This document shows positions 46,275-59,471 of a stretch of DNA of 64,000 nt, one piece after another. Source of the DNA: Dendronephthya gigantea (taxonomy: Eukaryota; Cnidaria; Anthozoa; Malacalcyonacea; Nephtheidae). The notes under the pieces were generated by a model that was not told the DNA's origin, did not search any database, and saw nothing but the letters and a program-made list of their open reading frames with translations. A program made the translations under genes and the position numbers. The stretch lies in the NCBI RefSeq assembly GCF_004324835.1, contig NW_021163173.1, positions 1 through 64,000 on the forward strand. The letters are read 5' to 3'. The number at the start of each line of letters is the position of its first letter. Position 1 is the first letter of the stretch.

Positions 46275-48422
46275 TTAACAAAAATTCCAGGTGATTGAAA
46301 GATTCGCGATTGGAACGTTTTTTCTCTGTTCATAGAAAATATGCGATGTCTTTAATGGCGATGTCTCCAATGTTTGTTTCTTGCGCTTTCTCGCCCTACG
46401 CTTACTTTTTGTATGTTTGCTTATTTTCCTGCAAACGCTATTTTCACACTGACCTTTACACTTACATTTGTCCGAACAATATCCGTAAAGTTGGATGCGT
46501 TTGCACCGACTTTTGTATCCAGATGTAGCTTTTTTTCCTCTTCTTCTATTTATCATGCAACGGCACCCTTTGCTTTGTTTTCTAACGGATGTTTCACTTG
46601 AAAGACTTTCTTTGAATTCAGTCTGCACGCATATGCTTTTGCATGATTCTGATCTTTGAACAAGTGCATCATAGTGACCTGGTCCTGCATGGTTGTGAAA
46701 GGGACAAGATCAGACAGAATAAGCACGTTTGCCATCCCGAGCGGCATCATATCCCCAACATTAGCTGCGAAGACGCCATATGTTAAAAAACTATTCGCTT
46801 GCAGTACAAAGTTCACATCTTCATCGACAAATTGCCGGTATTCATCCATAAACGGGCCAGTCCACTCTGAAACTACATGACGCCTTAAAATTTGAGTATT
46901 TTCCGTTAATCAACGTTCAGGATTTATACCCAAATCCATTAAATGTGCTCTCACCTTGGAATGTAAATTAGGCTGCTGCAAAAGCTGACAAGCAACGGAG
47001 GAAAAAAAACAGTCACCATCACCCATAACTCATACAACATTCAAGCCCCACTGCGTTGCAATTGTATCAATTTCTTCTTCGACAATTTCTTCGGTACTAT
47101 CTTTTAAGGATATGGATGTAGACCTATACTGTTTTTCTGCCGACATAGTGGGTTTTTTATATGTACTTTTCCTGTGACTATTTTTCTGATTGCCTCGGAT
47201 GAACTCCAAAAAGATAACCGTTGCTTTAGGTAATTTAGTAAATCCCAAAGTTCCTTATCTGGTTTTTCAATCTAGTCATGTTCTAGTTGAGGCCAATTTT
47301 CTTCAATACTATTCTGCATTGCAGTTATTCCATTCAAAATCTCATGGACTTCTTTACTTTTTGCAATTTCTCAAGGTCATTGCTTTCTTCAAAGTATTTA
47401 GGACATTGTTCAACTCCAAAATGTTCTAACTCGTTTTCTATCATATCTGCCGATTCATCTTGCAACACCTGCATCTTTATTTCATTTAGTGGGAGTAAGT
47501 CCTTTTCTCTATTTTCAGCTTGTTTGTTTAACATTCTAAACATCTTTGTATACAACAATGGTAGTCCTATGCAATTTGTAGTGCAACTTTGTTCATTTCT
47601 CGATACAGTCTTTCGTTTCTGCTTGTGCCACATCCCGTAGGTATACCAGATAAGCATCCTTTACGAATATGGTACTAAATATTTTTATCTCTTTTAGTAT
47701 TTCTTTTGTCAAAACATTACCACCAAGGCCATTTTTTACATTTTGCCACTTGAGACAAAACTTATCCAGATTCTTTAAAATAACCTCTGATGTTCCCGAA
47801 GGTAAAGTTCTGTGATGTCCATTATCTCTAGGTTGACGGAAAAGTAATCTGTATTCTCTAGCCATAGCAGATGAATGCTGTGAACGTTTTGATATTTTGC
47901 GAACGACTCTTTGGACGGCATGAAAGATGTCTAATTTTATAGGAATATTTTGAAAATATTTTCTCAAAAATTTGAGTCCATTTGCTGCAGTTTTAATTCT
48001 ATAACATTCTCCTGCCTTTTAAATCGTTCAGAAAGCTGTTAAAACAGGCTTTCTAATTCAATAACGCTTTCAGTTTTGGTAAAGCTCCACTGAATTACCG
48101 TTCCTTTTTCGTTAAGAAGACAGAATAAGCTATGGAATAATTTTACCCATTTATGGTCACTTTGGCCCAAATAGACAATACTTGAGGTGGCTTTGAACGT
48201 GTGATCGCAACTTATCCACTTTGCCGGAACGAGAGAAATATTGTCGATAGAAAATTTCATCATGTTTGAACTTGGAAACAACTGCGCCTGTAATAAGTTT
48301 ATTTCCAGGTTGCGGTATATTAATTTTGACACAAATGATAGCGGTATTATCTTTATTGAACAACGTTTTGATGCTAAAACGTGCATCATTCTCAAGTTAT
48401 GATAATTACATTTAAATTGCAT
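46275..48422 (-). pseudogene. Transposase-like locus with C-terminal CXC cysteine-rich part
   Basis: Broken minus-strand gene. Order: ISCDHTFKATSSIVYLG, WSFTKTESVIELESL, IKLDIFHAVQRVVRKISKRS, LPSGTSEVILKNLDKFCLKW, ESADMIENELEHFGVEQC and MDEYRQFVDEDVNFVLQANS, then GCRCMINRRRGKKATSGYKS with CKRIQLYGYCSDKCKCKGQC. The last part resembles a tesmin/TSO1-like CXC zinc-binding motif. The DHTF and FHAVQR blocks suggest an RNase-H-like transposase of a cnidarian repeat family, but I cannot name the superfamily. Several frame changes occur, and a probable catalytic block between QQLSERFKRQ and KLQQMDSNF is damaged. No TIRs identified. Confidence 0.5.
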
Positions 48423-48429
48423 TGACTAT

Positions 48430-50540
48430 AAACGGTTCATGTCACATTAGTATATATTGCAAAGCATGCTTAAGATCATGCAGTTGATTAGATAAATTAT
48501 ATTAATTACATAAATTAGATCTACATTTTGTCATTCTTAGTCTACTTAAATTATATATACATACACACATACATGAACACACACAAAAACATACATATAT
48601 ACAGAAACTAAACATTATTTCAAGATCAAGTATAAAGTTTAGAAGGAATAGAGTCCGATTGAGTGTTCAAAGATGGTGATAGTCCTTAATATGGAACATC
48701 TTGAAAAGAAGGCAGTCATACTTCCCTTGGCATTTCCGAATAATTGAAAAACAACTCTCAATTATTGACGTATCTTTACCATGAAATTCGCTTAAATGTT
48801 TCTCGATTACTGACCGCTTGTGTTCGTCAATGTGTTGATGTAAGTGTCGACCAGTATAGCCAACGTAATCTGCATCGCACAGATCACATTTATATCTATA
48901 TACAACCGCTATTGATTTACAATTGGTGGTTTTACTTCACGGACTTTTAACTCATCCTTAAGCTTTCTACTCTTAAAAATGGGCTTTAATATTCTACCGA
49001 TCAAATGAAATACCTAAAATAATTTGGGTAATAACATTGTGCAATTGATAAGAACTAGCAGGTGTGTTTGCAAATGATAAAATGACAAATGGTGCTTATT
49101 ATAAATAAAATGGAAAAAAATAAATTGAGCTGAAACGAAAAAAAATTACTTTCAATTAATGGAGCGGAACCTATACATTCTGGACTTATATATTTTGGGT
49201 GGTGAAGAAGCTTTCACCGTATTCAATGGGGGTACTGTCATTTTAACAAATATTAGATAGCAACCTTCTTTTTGCATTCTGCATTCACGAATTGTTTAAT
49301 TAAAATAACATTTGAACCATTAATTAACATTTCAATTTAGCGGCAATTGAACCACCTCCCCATTTTTACATCCGATATTTTGACAAACAGGCGAAAAATC
49401 CTAGATCCGCCCCTGCTACAAACTGCAGTCTCTGCTGTGGCATTGGCAATATAAACTATGCTAAAACACCTGGATGACGCATGTTATGTCAAATTGCAAG
49501 CCAAGTTGGTCGGAGTTAAAAAATCCTTGCCAAAGTCTTCAATCACTATAGTTACCCGTACCAGTTTTGTAAAAACGAATCTCGAAGAAATAAAACTTTT
49601 CCAGTATTAAACGTTTTATAGGCTATAAATATAAAAATTCTACGATCTATCTAAAATAAACAGTCGTTATTTTACACAGACTGAACGAAATGCAACACTT
49701 CTAGGTTCACTTCCGACCACATTGTCTTTAAAGTCTACCACGAAACTTTTATCAAGTTAGCTTTATTACTTTTTGAGTTATCTTTTCCCAAAATAAGAGG
49801 GAATGAGAATTTTGCATATGAAACAATGAAACAACAGAATAAGTCAATGAACCCCTTTTGTTTACTTGGGGTAAAACCCTAATTAATAAAAGTTTTCATT
49901 TAATTCTCACGTTCTTTATATATATTTTTGAAAAAAATTAAGTTTGCATCATTTAAAATTTAAAAAACAGAATAAATCGTAGTTTTTTGTGGAAGACCAC
50001 CTTAATAAAATTTTCAGGTTTGGCTGCAAAATATTGTGAGTACCAAAGATCTGTCCAAGCGAAGTTGGCAAGTTTTGAATACTTTTGTATTAGGGCTGGA
50101 AGAGTGTAACTAAATTAATTACACACTTCCGTCCGTCATACAAAAAATATACAAAAATTGCCTACTTTGCTTGGCTATGATTTTCCGTACTATGTCAGAT
50201 TTTGCAGCCAAACTTGGCAATTATACAAACTTCAGTATGCTCTTTTCAGCTGTGGTGATTTATTTCCTTCTTGTTACCTAGATCACAAGCTGGTCTATTT
50301 ATGCAAACGGTCCATTTCAGGCATGCCGCGGCTATCCGTTTACTTTACCTTTACTCAATATTTCATTATTTAATTCTGTGGCCTTAGCAAATTCAAAAAC
50401 GAATACGCGAGCAAGGTTCTGGCATACAGAGAACAAATCCATTGCTGGTATTGGCACTAATAGACGTTGCAGAAAGCGTTAATAAATACTATTTCAAACT
50501 GCAAGAAAAAAGAAGAATTGCCTAAAAGCTTGGCAAGACA
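48430..50540. other. No gene recognised; CA/TA-rich stretch
   Basis: 48545-48605 is a CA/TA-rich simple-sequence stretch. A possible hAT-like MITE end lies at 49416. Other frames are short and unconvincing. Confidence 0.45.
49395..49416. repeat. Possible hAT-type MITE right end
   Basis: CTAGATCCGCCCCTG at about 49402-49416 is the complement of CAGGGGCGGATCTAG, a terminus widely seen in hAT-like MITEs. The partner end and an 8 bp duplication were not found upstream, so only a remnant can be claimed. Confidence 0.3.
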
Positions 50541-50551
50541 GAACAGACTTA

Positions 50552-50671
50552 AGCCTGTTTTCCACTAGGCGGAATTTTGCTTGCACAGCGGAATTTTTCT
50601 TTGTTTTCTGACATTAGTTATGCGTAAAAGGGCGCAGACAGTTAGAAATTCCGCCTAGTGGAAAACAGCCT
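50552..50671. mobile_element. TTA-flanked MITE (Harbinger-like)
   Basis: A 120 bp element with inverted ends AGCCTGTTTTCCACTAGGCG and the complement of CGCCTAGTGGAAAACAGCCT. It is flanked by TTA on both sides (50549-50551, 50672-50674). Three-base TWA duplications are typical of PIF/Harbinger MITEs. Noncoding. Confidence 0.75.
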
Positions 50672-50881
50672 TTACAGCAGAAAAAATGTGAAAAAGCATA
50701 CATAAAACTGCACTGACGACGTACCTCCCACATGTATGATGGTGATTTTCTGGTGGGTGTAGGGGCCAAAATGGGTGTTTACTATTATTTCTTTTTTTGT
50801 GAAAACACCAATTTTTAAATGCGATAGCAAGGTTCTCTCGGCGTATGTCTTCCGCCATTGGTTCTGGATCACAATCTTTAA

Positions 50882-52538
50882 AGTGCCCATGCCATAAAAT
50901 TGGAATTTATCTCATTAGAATCGCCGTGAAACGTAGATTACGAAAATAGTAATCACATTTGAAATTGAGTTTGTTTTTGCGGAGAAATAAAGCGATAAAG
51001 TTTGAAAATTTCAAATTTTAACGGCAAAAGTTTTTGAAATCCGCGACAGTCGGAAACTGGTAACTAACACGTCACAATAGGAACTCGCATATTGCGCCTT
51101 TAGATAAATAATAGTATGTAGTACAAGAGAAGCGATTTTATGCCAGCTATAAATTCGGTTATTAAACGTGGCAGAAATATGTCTTCATCAAGTTTAGCTA
51201 TTGAGAAGTTACCAAAGGAATGACACTGATCAGAATGTTTTCCTGCCAATGCATGCCAAGAAAAAACAAAAGTTAAGACCATGAACGCGGCTCAATGTCG
51301 GCCTTGTCAGGCAGTAAGAACACTTCGGACCATACATTAACGAACCAGATGCCGATGATAAGCTGAAAAGCTATCGAGAAATGGAGCAATCGTGCAACGA
51401 TCATGGCATCGAAACTACAACGAAGACTTGATCGTAGGCGTCAGTAAATAGCAAATGTTTTCTTATTATCTTGATTGCGCGACTTGCTTTCCGTGACCCC
51501 AGAACATAATATCATTACGCTAGATATACAGTATTCAAATTACAAATAGATTCTATGGTAGTAATCTGGCAATTGTACTTAACTTAATTCTAAAGTTTCG
51601 TCCTAGTTGATCGTCATTCGTAATTGCGCACATACAGTTCACCCGGGTGTAGATAAAAGGCGGACGCGGACCCCTAATACATTTTACTGCCCTATATAAA
51701 TATTATATTAATAGCATTATGATTGAGGTTTTCCTGTGGCTCATGAGTGCCGGTATTTCTACAATATGTTTATGTGTAGTTAAGTCACGCATGCCTGTGT
51801 GATTCTCTGGTTTATTTTCATTAGAAATCAACTGAGCTAGAGTATGAGTGGAGTTCCCATGCGCTTTCAAAAAAAATAGTTCAACGAGAGACTTAGAGTT
51901 ATCAATATTAACTGAGAAATCTAACACGTCTCCCGCAAAAGAAACATATCAAATCATGTGTATATGAATATAACCCAGTACATTTCGCTTTTATTATGGC
52001 ATCTTTTTTACCAACATTCTTTAGCTGTCTTTACTAAAATGTGCGCACTCGCATCTTTTGAGACGTTATTTACTTCGGTAAATCCTTTATCTGTTAACTG
52101 AAACACTGCCTAACGTGTTTACAACACAGTGACTCAATTGGTCATGACTAATGGCGTATTTGCAATTATTGCACGACTGTTGCTAGGAACGTACAATTAT
52201 TAAGGCATTTCACAACACATTTTGATAATCACTTTATACAGAATTGTCTGTTAAGTAAGAACAACCACTTTTTTGCACAGTTAGCCTCTACTTATTACTC
52301 CATGCAATAGAGTTACTAAATTGTCGCGTCAAACGAGTTCCTATTGTGACGTCAAACACCTTGTTTCGCACCAGTCTTATTTGCGCGGTTTTCAGAGTTT
52401 TCATTTCACCAAAATCAATGTTTAGATGGCAATAACTCGAAAAATAAAAATCCAATTTCAGTTTTGATTTAGAACTTACTAACTCATTTCAAACAAAGAT
52501 TCTAAAAATCTAAATTCCAATTTTATGACATGGGCACT
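50882..52538. mobile_element. TTAA-flanked DNA transposon, non-autonomous, 1.66 kb
   Basis: TTAA occurs on both sides (50878-50881, 52539-52542). The ends AGTGCCCATG...CCATAAAATTGGAATTT (left) and AAATTCCAATTTTATGACAT (right) are inverted. The arms continue imperfectly for about 200 bp, to CGTCACAATAGGAACTCG at 51070 and CGAGTTCCTATTGTGACG at 52328. TTAA targets are used by piggyBac and Kolobok families. No transposase is recognisable inside, only short meaningless frames. Confidence 0.75.
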
Positions 52539-53989
52539 TTAACAATTATGAAAACATGCTTTCTGCATTTGGAGCCTCGCACTTGTTTCATACATTTATC
52601 ACAATCTGTGTAAAATAACCGATGGTAATATGTCAGTTAAAATCGGCTGTATGAGAAGGTTGTTTATAACTATTTCTGCAAAAAATCGAATATTTGTTTG
52701 AAAAACGCATTTATATAAACCTTTTCTTGAAGTGCACATTTTGATAAACCTTTTCTTGAAGTGCATAAGCTCTTTATCAAAATCTTATTTAAAGTTCAAA
52801 ATACCTACACCATTTCACAGCAAGTTCTGGTGTTTACACATTTAAAGAATTATTATTACGGACCGTCAGGATTCTAACTGATCACATTTTGCTAAAACGT
52901 TTGCCCATTACCAGAAATTCAGGACATTAATTATCATAATGCCATGATTTGGCAATCATGGATGGCTGCCTTGTTATAATACACACCTAAAAACACACAA
53001 GTTGTAACAAGCCTGCGGCAAGCTTAATATCAGCTTTTTTATACATGATATAAACAATATATACATTTATGTACATATTTCTTTAGTGATCCACTTACAG
53101 TTCTTAAAGTTAAATTTTAATAATTTTCAATGGACATTTCGCTCGATGCATATAAAAGTTTTTGGTTGGTGGAACATCGATCGGAATTTATGCAAATAGC
53201 AACAAAAAAATTTTTTTTAGACTAGAAGTTACCATCGCAAAGAAAGTGCTCCCGTGGAAACTGGAAGCTAACTAGAGTCTCGTACATTAGTAGGTTTTGG
53301 AACATGACTGTCATTGTATGGTAGTGTCATTGGTAGAATTAGTGACGTACATTAACATCAAAGAATATTTGAGAGATTAGTTAGATATATAATTTTTCTA
53401 TGAGTAACGTCATGTCTTCAGCGTATGTCTATTTATAACACAATACACACACAATACACAAATTCGTATTCTATAATATTCTTTCACAATACACAAAAAG
53501 TTCTTATTCTATAATATTCTTTTAATAATATCATTAACATAAATTCACAATAAGTATTTTTTTTCTATCAGAAGTCCGCCTTTGAGAACTTATGTCAAAT
53601 ATCATTTTACATGAATGGACGAAAAAAGTTAAAGTTTCACATTACATTAAATTAGATAACATGACACATCACATATGGCATCACATCACATTACACTTAT
53701 TTACCTAGGATTGCGCATCACAGACATCACAATACAATAAAGAATTCTACTTACTACGTACATCAAATTTTTCAACAATTAACACTGAATGTATGTGTAT
53801 TGTGCAAAGTTGAAAATACTTATTCTCGAAAGACTGTTCTCTAACAATAGTTGATTAACTTTTTTTCACACCATACTTTTATCAAATTTGTCGTATTTGT
53901 GAATTGTTGAGATTGTTGCTTTGGCTTCAGAGCTACAGTACACATATTCGGCAAAACAACTAAACAGTGTGATAAGGGATATTGGCATC

Positions 53990-54380
53990 AGTTGAATACC
54001 TAGAACTGTAAAACATCACCACACAAATATGTTTATATGCCTTCACACAGCTATTGAACCTGCTGAATATTGGCCTTACGTTGGTGACACACAGACTGTT
54101 GATTCTTTATTAATCTCGTATTAAGTTGAACTGCTTTGAATATGCCTTTGCGTGGCTGTTGTTGAATACATCACCACGCAAATGAATATATGTATATTCC
54201 TTCAAACAGCTGTTGAATATTTGGCCTTAAAGCAGTGAATATGCCTCTGTATGGTTAATGGCACAAATGAATTTATCTATATGCCTTCACACAGCTGTTG
54301 AATCTGCCTTCATATGGCTGTTGTGAATATGCCTTTGTATTTCTGTTGAATACTTAGCGATATGGCTGTTAAAAACTGCT
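53990..54380. repeat. Imperfect minisatellite-like tract
   Basis: Repeated phrases such as TATGCCTTCACACAGCT, GTTGAAT and ATATGGCTGTTG recur at irregular 55-70 bp spacing, with diverged units. No gene is visible. A degenerate tandem array is the simplest reading. Confidence 0.55.
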
Positions 54381-54617
54381 TCCCAGGCTGCAATAGAAAG
54401 TCTGACCGCCTTCTCCAGTCTCGCTTGAATGAGATTGAAAACAACGTTTGATATTTTACAGTGAATGTTTAATATTTGATATTGTTACTGTACCAGATCA
54501 GGAATGTACTTCCATGTTTCTCCCAGGTAAAATCTATTTATAAGGTACCTCTTGTTGTTGAGATCATGTTCAAAAGTAATCCTTTCTGGTATATCTATAT
54601 TGTCTTCCTCTCTTCCA

Positions 54618-55190
54618 CAACTTGTTTTTCTCTGCTTATGTAGATGCACTTTCCATTGCAGTCATGAACCAGACTTTTTCCATAATAGAGTTGGAGTCCA
54701 CCAAATGTTGCTCTCCACTGTCTTCAAGAACAGGGGACAGGAATTTACCATGTACAACATCTCCAAGTTCATCTTCTATTGGATAGAATGGTGTTGTCAG
54801 GACCCAATTTCTGTCAATTTCATCACCAGCAACTGCACTGCTGTGCAAACATTCCAAAACAGGTCTGTAATGCTGCAAAAATTATGAAAAACTGCTTGCC
54901 AATATTCTCTGTGCTCAACGTTATTAACCTATAAAGTTAATAGATAATCACAATTCAAACTCATCATTTGAATTCACATATACAAATGTATCCCCAGTTT
55001 TAACAAGTGTCTTGTCTTTTGTAATGCATCCTTCAAATTTCTTGCACTTGGGATGTAGATTGACAGTGACATCTTGAAGAGCATCCATGTGTATTAGATC
55101 CTGTGTAAGGAATTCCTTCATTCTTCTATTTTCATAGAATCCCTCAATTGGTAAGAAATTTGTTATGTTGACATTATTTCACCTGCTGAT
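54618..55190 (-). pseudogene. Two exons of an unrecognised protein
   Basis: Upstream part (about 55190-54955): NITNFLPIEGFYENRRM, then DLIHMDALQDVTVNLHPKCK and KTLVKTGDTFVYVNSNDEF. After a TTTTTGCAG acceptor near 54882 the next piece reads HYRPVLECLHSSAVAGDEID, WVLTTPFYPIEDELGDVVHG, then EKVWFMTAMES and a stop. Sentence-like conserved composition argues for real former coding sequence, but I do not recognise the family. Frames before 55190 are broken. Confidence 0.4.
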
Positions 55191-55353
55191 ATAGTTGCAC
55201 CTGCGCGTTGGAGTTCCTGGCTGATAGATTTTCTTGTTTGATTGACTGCACTTAGGCTTAACTTGATACATGAACTTTTGCACCACAGGTTGTTGACTTT
55301 AATTAAGCCATGAGAGGCAGTCAACTTATTTTTAAACTAGATATAGCTATATA

Positions 55354-56534
55354 CAGGGTGTATAAAAAAAATTTCCCAAATGTAAAAACTCCGTTTTTCA
55401 GAATATTTTGCAGAATTTGGCAATTTTTTGTGTTCCTAGAGATAGTTAAGACTTATCTGGTATACCTAGGCCAAGTTTGGTTTTTCATTAACAAAATTAT
55501 GTTACCGGGGGGTGGTTCCTTTCCAATGATATTGAGAGGGCTTGCGTGCGAAAATGTGAAGCTGAAATTGAGATATTATTTAGCTGTCTAAAAGTAGGAA
55601 AGCTTTTTAATAAACTGTCAAAGTTTCAGGCAAAATAATGCATACTGGGAACAACGCGCGACCCCTAAAGGTGACAAATATTTCATTGCGCTCAGTGGAT
55701 TAAATGCATCGTTGATTTTAGCGTGACCGATCTCCTACAAGGTGGGCAAATGAATAAATTAAAGCGAGAAACTGAACACAAAAACAAAGCGATTTATTCG
55801 AGATGTTAATCCTCAGCATGTCCACCATTTCATTCTAAGCAAACTGCGGCTTGTCTGAGCATACTAAACACTGAACAGCGAACCATTTGTCTGTCCATTC
55901 GCCTAGATTTGCCGGTGGTAGCGTAGGCGATTTGCAAGAAAGAATTTCAAACGAAATGGATAATTTGAGGCAGGACAGACAAATGTGGTTCGCCGTTCAG
56001 TGTTTACCATGCTTAGACTAGCCGCAGTTTGCTTAGAAAGAAATGGTGGAAATGTTGAGAATTAACATCAAGAATAAAAATCTTGTTATTAAATCACTTC
56101 GTCTTCTTGCTCAGTTTCTCGCTTCAATTTATTCATTTGCCCAGCCTTGCATGAGATCGGTCACGCTAAAATCAACCATGCATTTAATCCACTACGCGCA
56201 ATGAAATATTTGTCACTTTTAGGGGTCGCGGGTTGCTCCCAGTTTGCATTATTTTGCCTGAAACTTTGACAGTTTATTAAAAAGCTTTCCTACTTTTAGA
56301 CAGCTAAATAATATCTGAATTTCAGCTTCACATTTTCGCGCCCAAGCCCTCTCAATATCATTGGAAAGGAACCACCCCCCCAGTAACATAATTTTGTTAA
56401 TGAAAAACCAAACTTGGCCTAGGTATACCAGATAAGTCTTAACTATCTCTAGGAACACAAAAAATTGCCAAATTCTGCAAAATATCTTGAAAAACGGAAA
56501 TTTTACATTTGGGACATTTTTTTTATACACCCTG
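55354..56534. mobile_element. TA-flanked fold-back element, 1181 bp
   Basis: Ends CAGGGTGTATAAAAAAA and TTTTTTTATACACCCTG are inverted. Nearly the whole element is one long hairpin with arms of about 580 bp meeting near 55945. TA flanks both sides (55352-55353, 56535-56536), suggesting a Tc1/mariner-type target. The arms differ by a few percent. The 93-98 residue frames in each arm are mirror copies and not genes. Confidence 0.8.
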
Positions 56535-56659
56535 TAGTTATTCAAATATGATTTCCTGTAAGATTTATAATAACATATTATATATGTTTATTTGGATATT
56601 TATACTACTGATCCTATATACTGATCAGGGTTGAGGTGACTATTGACAAGTTACTAATA

Positions 56660-56945
56660 ACCTACTTCATTCATTTTTTACGATGGGCAAAGATAGAGAC
56701 GGACCCACGTTTTGACACCAGCGCACCGGATTGTCGCTGTGCATTCAAGTTTTTTGTGGCCAATTTCCGAGATTATCGTTAAATATCGTGAATTTCTCTC
56801 CGAACTCCAAAGCACAAGTTACTAACAACCTATTTCATTCATTGTTTACGATGGGCAAAGACAATGAACAGACCCACATTTTGACACCAACGCACTGGAT
56901 CATCGTTGTGCAATAAAGTTTTTTGTGGCCAATTTCCGAGATTAT
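56660..56945. repeat. Tandem duplication, about 165 bp unit
   Basis: ATTTTTTACGATGGGCAAAG...TTTTTTGTGGCCAATTTCCGA occurs at about 56671-56770 and again, diverged, at about 56841-56940. It sits just upstream of the Gag-like fossil and may be part of its untranslated leader. Confidence 0.6.
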
Positions 56946-56951
56946 ATTGTC

Positions 56952-57556
56952 ATGGAGGACTATGTTGACCCCTCGGAAGAGGTTGACAGTGACGGATACT
57001 GGGTCACAGCTAAGCGACTGAAAGCAAAATATTAAGACTTAGAAGAGAGCCTTCCCTCCGCCAGGATGGGATGTCCTTACTAGAACTATTGATGCCCAAA
57101 TAGAAGCAGAGGACAATCTTCATCCTGCAAAGAGGCTCACAAAATTAACCAGCGATTATCTTGGAAGCAAGCCAATAATACAAAACACACACAACTACCT
57201 TGTCAATACAAGACTGGCACATTTCAGTTAGACTGAACTATCAGAAGTGCAACTTTCCAGCAGCGGTTGATGACCGACTACAATGTGACATTTTTGTCAT
57301 CGGACTGAATGATCGTAGTGATGTTATTTCTCATGAGAATTTCACAATGCTAACCTTTGCTCAAGTTATCTCAAAGGCTTGTGACTTCGAAGACAGTCTG
57401 AAAATAGAAACATCCAAAAGAATCTTAATGTCAGCTCATCCAGTGCACTGTCACCTATACACAGTGTCAAATTTCAAGTTGCCTCTGGCTGCTCTTGCAA
57501 CACGATGCACATCACGGATGTCAACAAAATTAACAATGTTCAATTGGTCCGTCTAA
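56952..57556 (+). mobile_element. Gag-like LTR retroelement fragment
   Basis: Remnant with a Gag-type block (CNFPAAVDDRLQCDIFVIGL followed by SDVISHENFTMLTFAQVISK), preceded by an acidic N-terminal-like piece starting MEDYVDPSEEVDSDGYW. It resembles the Gag region of Gypsy-type elements. No pol or LTRs recognised next to it. Broken. Confidence 0.5.
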
Positions 57557-57569
57557 TAAACTCTTCCAC

Positions 57570-59465
57570 AGTAGAAAGTTAGGAAACTATGTGCTGTGAT
57601 TGTTAACAGTATACACTAAAATGCTCAGCATATTTTTCCTATTCTCATAATTGCCATCTTTCATCTACAGTTTTTCAAATCAACATTTCCATACTACCTG
57701 TATGAAACACTATGAAACATAAGATGTCTTCTCCAATCTGTGAATCTGTGACTGCAGTTTTCGTAAAATTAGGTACACATTGAAAAATATATGTTACGTC
57801 AAGAAACACTTGCCACAACAAAAAATAATCAAAATAACATAAGTAAAAAAAAACCTGTGATATGCAGAGCTACGTATAAAACATACATATTAAATGCTAC
57901 AACATGCAATAGGATTGAACATGAAAGCAAGGCAACACCAACGTTTTGAACAAACGGTAGAAGTACAACACATTCAAAACAGACACTGGAGTAAAATCAG
58001 GACCACCGCCATGATCATCAACACTGACTTCTTTTTTAGCTCGTTGTCACCACAAATTATTTTGTGAATATCTGTAATGTGAGACACAACAGTTGTTCCA
58101 TTATATTTTCTTGAACGGATATAGACATGTGCTGGCCATAATATGGGGTATTCAAGTGAAGGCGTCCAAGATTATCAAATGTTATAGATCCTGGATTAAT
58201 TGGAAGACTTGGAAATTTCTGAACAAACTCCTTGCAAAACACTGGTAAGGCAAAAACCAAAGGCTCATCTTTCATGCAAACATAAAGAATAAGCGCATGT
58301 GTGACTTGTGTATCTCATTCGAAAATGATACTAAATGTATGTAGCATCTTGAGAAAACGCTGTTAAAATTAAATGACTCCTATCACCGTCTTTGATCAAA
58401 GAAACTTTCTGTAATTAATAAACCATTGTTTTTAGTTTTTAGTTCGTATACATTTAAACAGTGTATACAGTAGTCGCGGTAATTACCGTATTTTGAATTG
58501 TATTCATATCATACTGTGCCTTACATGTAAAACAATTGAGCTTCCGATATTGTGAAACAAAGGTCTGAGTTATAATGATCGACCTGTGCTCTCAGCTAAG
58601 CTATTTCAGTTAACAATTGCATGTTTGTTCATACCTGCACTTCATTCCTTGTCGGCGACAACACAGCAGCATTCAAACTGTATCAAAGTCCATTTTTGTA
58701 TCTTGTGGATGAGTTTTTAGTGATGGACTTTAATAATAATGTGTAATAAACTGGCAAAGAAATTTGCTTGTTGCTTAGTGTTCGTTTACACGAACAACAA
58801 TTCTTCAAATCTGTGACAATGACAATGTGTAATTAGTCATGCTTGCCAGTTTTGCATGATATCTTGCGAGGTCTAATCACTCTGATATGATCCAAAAGTA
58901 ACACGCAGGCTTAATTCCAATAATTACAGAAACGTTTGATATTTTAAAAGTTAAACAATTGTGTTTGTTTTTGTTTTGCACTGTAAAGTGTTTTAAAATT
59001 GACACTTGAGTTGAGGCAACATAGAACGCAAAAGCTTGAGGCATCAAGTACGGTTTTTACTGATCACAGGCTCAGTCTATCACAGAAACTATAGTATTGA
59101 TAGACACAGTTGTTTTTGGTCTTTGTTTTATATATATTTATTGTAGACTTAAGACAGAGTATTGGCCTTAGAAAAGCCAACTTAACAACCCTACTAAGGA
59201 AATTACAGTATCTCGAATTTTATTCACATCACATTGCATGTGAACAATTGAGGTTTTGATGCTGTCAGAACATAATTTAGAGCCGTACGCCAACGCTGCA
59301 GTTGTTTGTGAAACGACCACCTCAAAAACAAAGACAAGCTTCAGCGATTTTACTCCCTTTTATTATTGAGATAACATTTACCGGCAAACTATAGTCACAT
59401 TCCAAGGCAATTTTAATCTTAGCCTTAGGCAACTTAAAATCTACCGCAATTCGAAAGATTAAGTT
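57570..59465. other. No gene recognised
   Basis: The frame at 58275-58057 (minus; ALPVFCKEFVQKFPSLPINP) looks like it could be a fragment of a former protein but is isolated. The rest is AT-rich and presumably holds the upstream region of the BEN gene. Confidence 0.4.
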
Positions 59466-59471
59466 TTAGTG

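Noticed and set aside
54552-54887. Plus-strand 111-residue frame
   Set aside because: It is antisense to the better-looking minus-strand exon ending EKVWFMTAMES that follows a good splice acceptor.
58057-58275. 72-residue minus-strand frame (VQKFPSLPINPGSITFDNLG)
   Set aside because: Composition looks protein-like, but it is isolated, has no splice context and I cannot recognise it, so it is not called as a gene.
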